In this document: positions 62,457 to 64,000 of the stretch, one piece after another | Numbering within the stretch: position 1 is the first letter of the stretch | How the letters are laid out: the number at the start of each line of letters is the position of its first letter | Assembly: GCA_028716365.1 (NCBI GenBank) | Contig: JAQUPZ010000002.1 | Location: forward strand, 575,005 to 639,004 | Direction of reading: 5' to 3' | DNA from: Kiritimatiellia bacterium | Lineage (GTDB): Bacteria; Verrucomicrobiota; Kiritimatiellia; UBA8416; YA12-FULL-48-11 | DNA length: 64,000 nucleotides | The notes under the pieces: generated by a model | The model's input: only the letters and a program-made list of their open reading frames with translations | The model's database searches: none | What the model was told of the DNA's origin: nothing | Translations under genes and position numbers: made by a program

Positions 62457-64000
62457 TTACTCATTCCTGAGAGCACTGATCATCGATTGGCGCATGGCTA
62501 TACGTACGGAAGAAATAATCCATAACAACTGGAACACTGCGATGCCGCTGATGAACAATGCCATTGTCATGTACGGAAGACGCACGCCCGGCGCATGAAA
62601 ACTTGGCCACATTGCGGCAAGGGAAGACACAACACCAGTCATCAACCCCATGGCCAGTATCAACCAGTGTTCGGTCAGAACAACACGGCGTACATTTGCA
62701 TCGGAATAACCAACAGCCTTAAACAATGCCAGTTCATTCCGCCTTTCAAGAATGTTTCGCAGAACAACAATCCCCATGCCGGCACTGCCCAGAAGCAAAC
62801 CCAATCCACCGAGTACAAGAAACATCGCCATATATGTGGATTCAACAGAGTAGAATTCCTTCAACCTCTCAACAGTAGTGGAAATATTTACTCCAAATTT
62901 TCCAAGCTTCCCGGCCAGAAGCTCCATCACATTACGTTCGGTTCCCCACGGAACATCAAACAGAAACATCCTGTATCCGTTTTCGGAAGGATACTTTGCT
63001 GTAAATGAGCCTGCAGGAATCAGAATCGAACCCTGGAAAACAGAAAGCCTCATCGGCAAAGAACCAACCAACTTTACTTTGAACAATTCGCCCCTTTCAT
63101 CACGGTAAGTCAGCGTGTCGCCTTTTTCCCTGCCAACTTTCTTTTTCAATCCCCACATTGCGGTGTTGGAATCACCCGCAAGCCCCGGTACAACTCCATC
63201 CGGCAATTGTTCCGCAAGTAATTTCCAGTTTTGTTCTCTATTGTCCGGCGCCATGAATGCTTTCCGCTTCACAAATTCCTGCGGATCAACGCCGATAAGT
63301 CGCGGTGACTGTGCACGGTTCAGATTCAAACAACTTGCATCATCACCATCACGGACCTTCAACGATACAATCTCAACATTTTTCAGGTCCTGTTCCCTTT
63401 CGAGTTTGACTTTTTTACGTCCTTCTACGCTGTTTAAATCCATCTGGATTGGAAAAGAAGATTCACCAAACAGTGCAAAACCACCAGTACCAGATGAACG
63501 CTTGACGGCATCAGCCCCGATATCCTCCTGCATGGAAGATACTGCAAAAACAAGGAAACATCCGCAGGCAAGGAGTCCGGTCACTGTCAGACTCCTTCCG
63601 CGGCGACGACCGGCATTACGTAAACCCAGTACAGTAACGGACAAACCACGGCACATCTGATCCAGCCGAACAAGGACTTCCCTGCTCAAGCCAAGAAATG
63701 CGATTAGAAACAGCGTTCCTGCCATAAAGAAAGTCTCAACGGCATTATGCATCCCGGTCATCGCAGAATACCCGATAATACCCAGCGCAATCGCAACACC
63801 GGCAAGAGATAGCATCCCCAACAGCCGTCCTTTGCCCGGTACAGATCCTGCCGGTTCGTAGGACTGCGAAAAATCGACTGTGAGCAGTTCACGCGCAGGT
63901 CTGACGGATTGTTTTCTTACGGCAATCACAAGGGAAAACATGGCACAGAGGAAACTCATGACGGCACCTTTTATCACCGTCACCGGTTCTGCATGATATT
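62457..64000 (-). CDS. FtsX/MacB-type ABC permease (partial, N-terminus beyond right edge)
   Basis: The minus frame is open to the window edge; a GTG at 63983 is only an internal codon. At least 514 codons are seen. Membrane segments SFLCAMFSLVIAV, LAGVAIALGIIGYSAM and FFMAGTLFLIAFLGL come first, with LRNAGRRRGRSLTVTGLLACGCFLVFAVSSM next. After a large periplasmic domain, the last 130 residues have the FtsX core (LVLGGLGLLLGSAGMGIVVLRNILERRNELALFKAVGYSDANVRRVVLTEHWLILAMG). This is the second half of a lipoprotein- or peptide-type exporter permease. The ATPase gene must lie outside the window. Confidence 0.92.
   Translation of the reverse strand, partial: YHAEPVTVIKGAVMSFLCAMFSLVIAVRKQSVRPARELLTVDFSQSYEPAGSVPGKGRLLGMLSLAGVAIALGIIGYSAMTGMHNAVETFFMAGTLFLIAFLGLSREVLVRLDQMCRGLSVTVLGLRNAGRRRGRSLTVTGLLACGCFLVFAVSSMQEDIGADAVKRSSGTGGFALFGESSFPIQMDLNSVEGRKKVKLEREQDLKNVEIVSLKVRDGDDASCLNLNRAQSPRLIGVDPQEFVKRKAFMAPDNREQNWKLLAEQLPDGVVPGLAGDSNTAMWGLKKKVGREKGDTLTYRDERGELFKVKLVGSLPMRLSVFQGSILIPAGSFTAKYPSENGYRMFLFDVPWGTERNVMELLAGKLGKFGVNISTTVERLKEFYSVESTYMAMFLVLGGLGLLLGSAGMGIVVLRNILERRNELALFKAVGYSDANVRRVVLTEHWLILAMGLMTGVVSSLAAMWPSFHAPGVRLPYMTMALFISGIAVFQLLWIISSVRIAMRQSMISALRNE

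Noticed and set aside
63115..63660. 181-residue plus-strand ORF
   Set aside because: Antisense to the FtsX permease; low complexity in Ser and Pro.

Overview
The window looks like chromosomal DNA of a free-living, probably anaerobic or microaerophilic bacterium of the PVC group. Kiritimatiellota or Lentisphaerota is my best guess. This is an inference from gene content: a Tat-exported glycan-degradation cluster with Gfo/Idh and TIM-barrel isomerase proteins, PQQ-type propellers, rubrerythrin, reductive-dehalogenase-like iron-sulfur proteins and an F-type ATP synthase. No rRNA or other marker gene is present to fix the phylum. The window has no CRISPR array and no intact transposon.

Layout. 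1-0.84 kb: a PQQ-propeller gene cut by the left edge. 1.0-5.4 kb: an operon of cutA, a fused metX-metW, cysE and xylA. 5.6-9.0 kb: a small Cys protein, a HAD phosphatase, a Tat-exported toroid protein and an O-methyltransferase. 9.0-18.5 kb: a redox block. It begins with a fusion of a thioredoxin-type arsenate reductase domain to a Cys-rich PAS and a sigma-54 activator. A sigma-54 promoter with upstream palindromes follows, then genes for a small protein, an exported thioredoxin, PTS enzyme I, rubrerythrin, Cys-rich proteins, DsbD, G6P dehydrogenase and 6-phosphogluconolactonase. 18.5-21.4 kb (minus): three membrane-protein genes (YdjM-like, TctA-like, zinc-ribbon/OB-fold). 21.9-24.0 kb: two tandem reductive-dehalogenase-like Fe-S proteins. 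24.1-25.2 kb (minus): a LolA-like lipoprotein-sorting protein and a PUR-domain protein. 25.3-30.9 kb: ATP synthase genes atpEFHAGDC without atpB.

31.8-52.0 kb (minus) is a carbohydrate cluster. It holds a seven-gene unit (isomerase-like protein, Gfo/Idh oxidoreductase, acyltransferase-like membrane protein, beta-helix protein, GH16 galactanase-type lipoprotein, alpha/beta hydrolase, double MBL protein), a DUF2079 membrane protein, a putative glycosidase, a ceramidase-like protein and a second beta-helix protein. Each of its four transcription units is preceded by the same 25-bp inverted repeat with a conserved flank, which suggests one regulon. 52.3-56.3 kb (minus): a PAS-rich histidine kinase, a NarL-type regulator and two stand-alone receivers. 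56.5 kb: deoC. 57.4-61.8 kb: an IS21 istB remnant, a GC-rich GT4-GH130 pair and tRNA-Leu(UAA), which looks like acquired DNA. The right end holds a small membrane protein and an FtsX permease cut by the edge.

The two most unusual signals are the ArsC-sigma54 fusion with its own sigma-54 promoter in front of a thiol-redox gene set, and the four-copy operator that ties the glycan cluster together.
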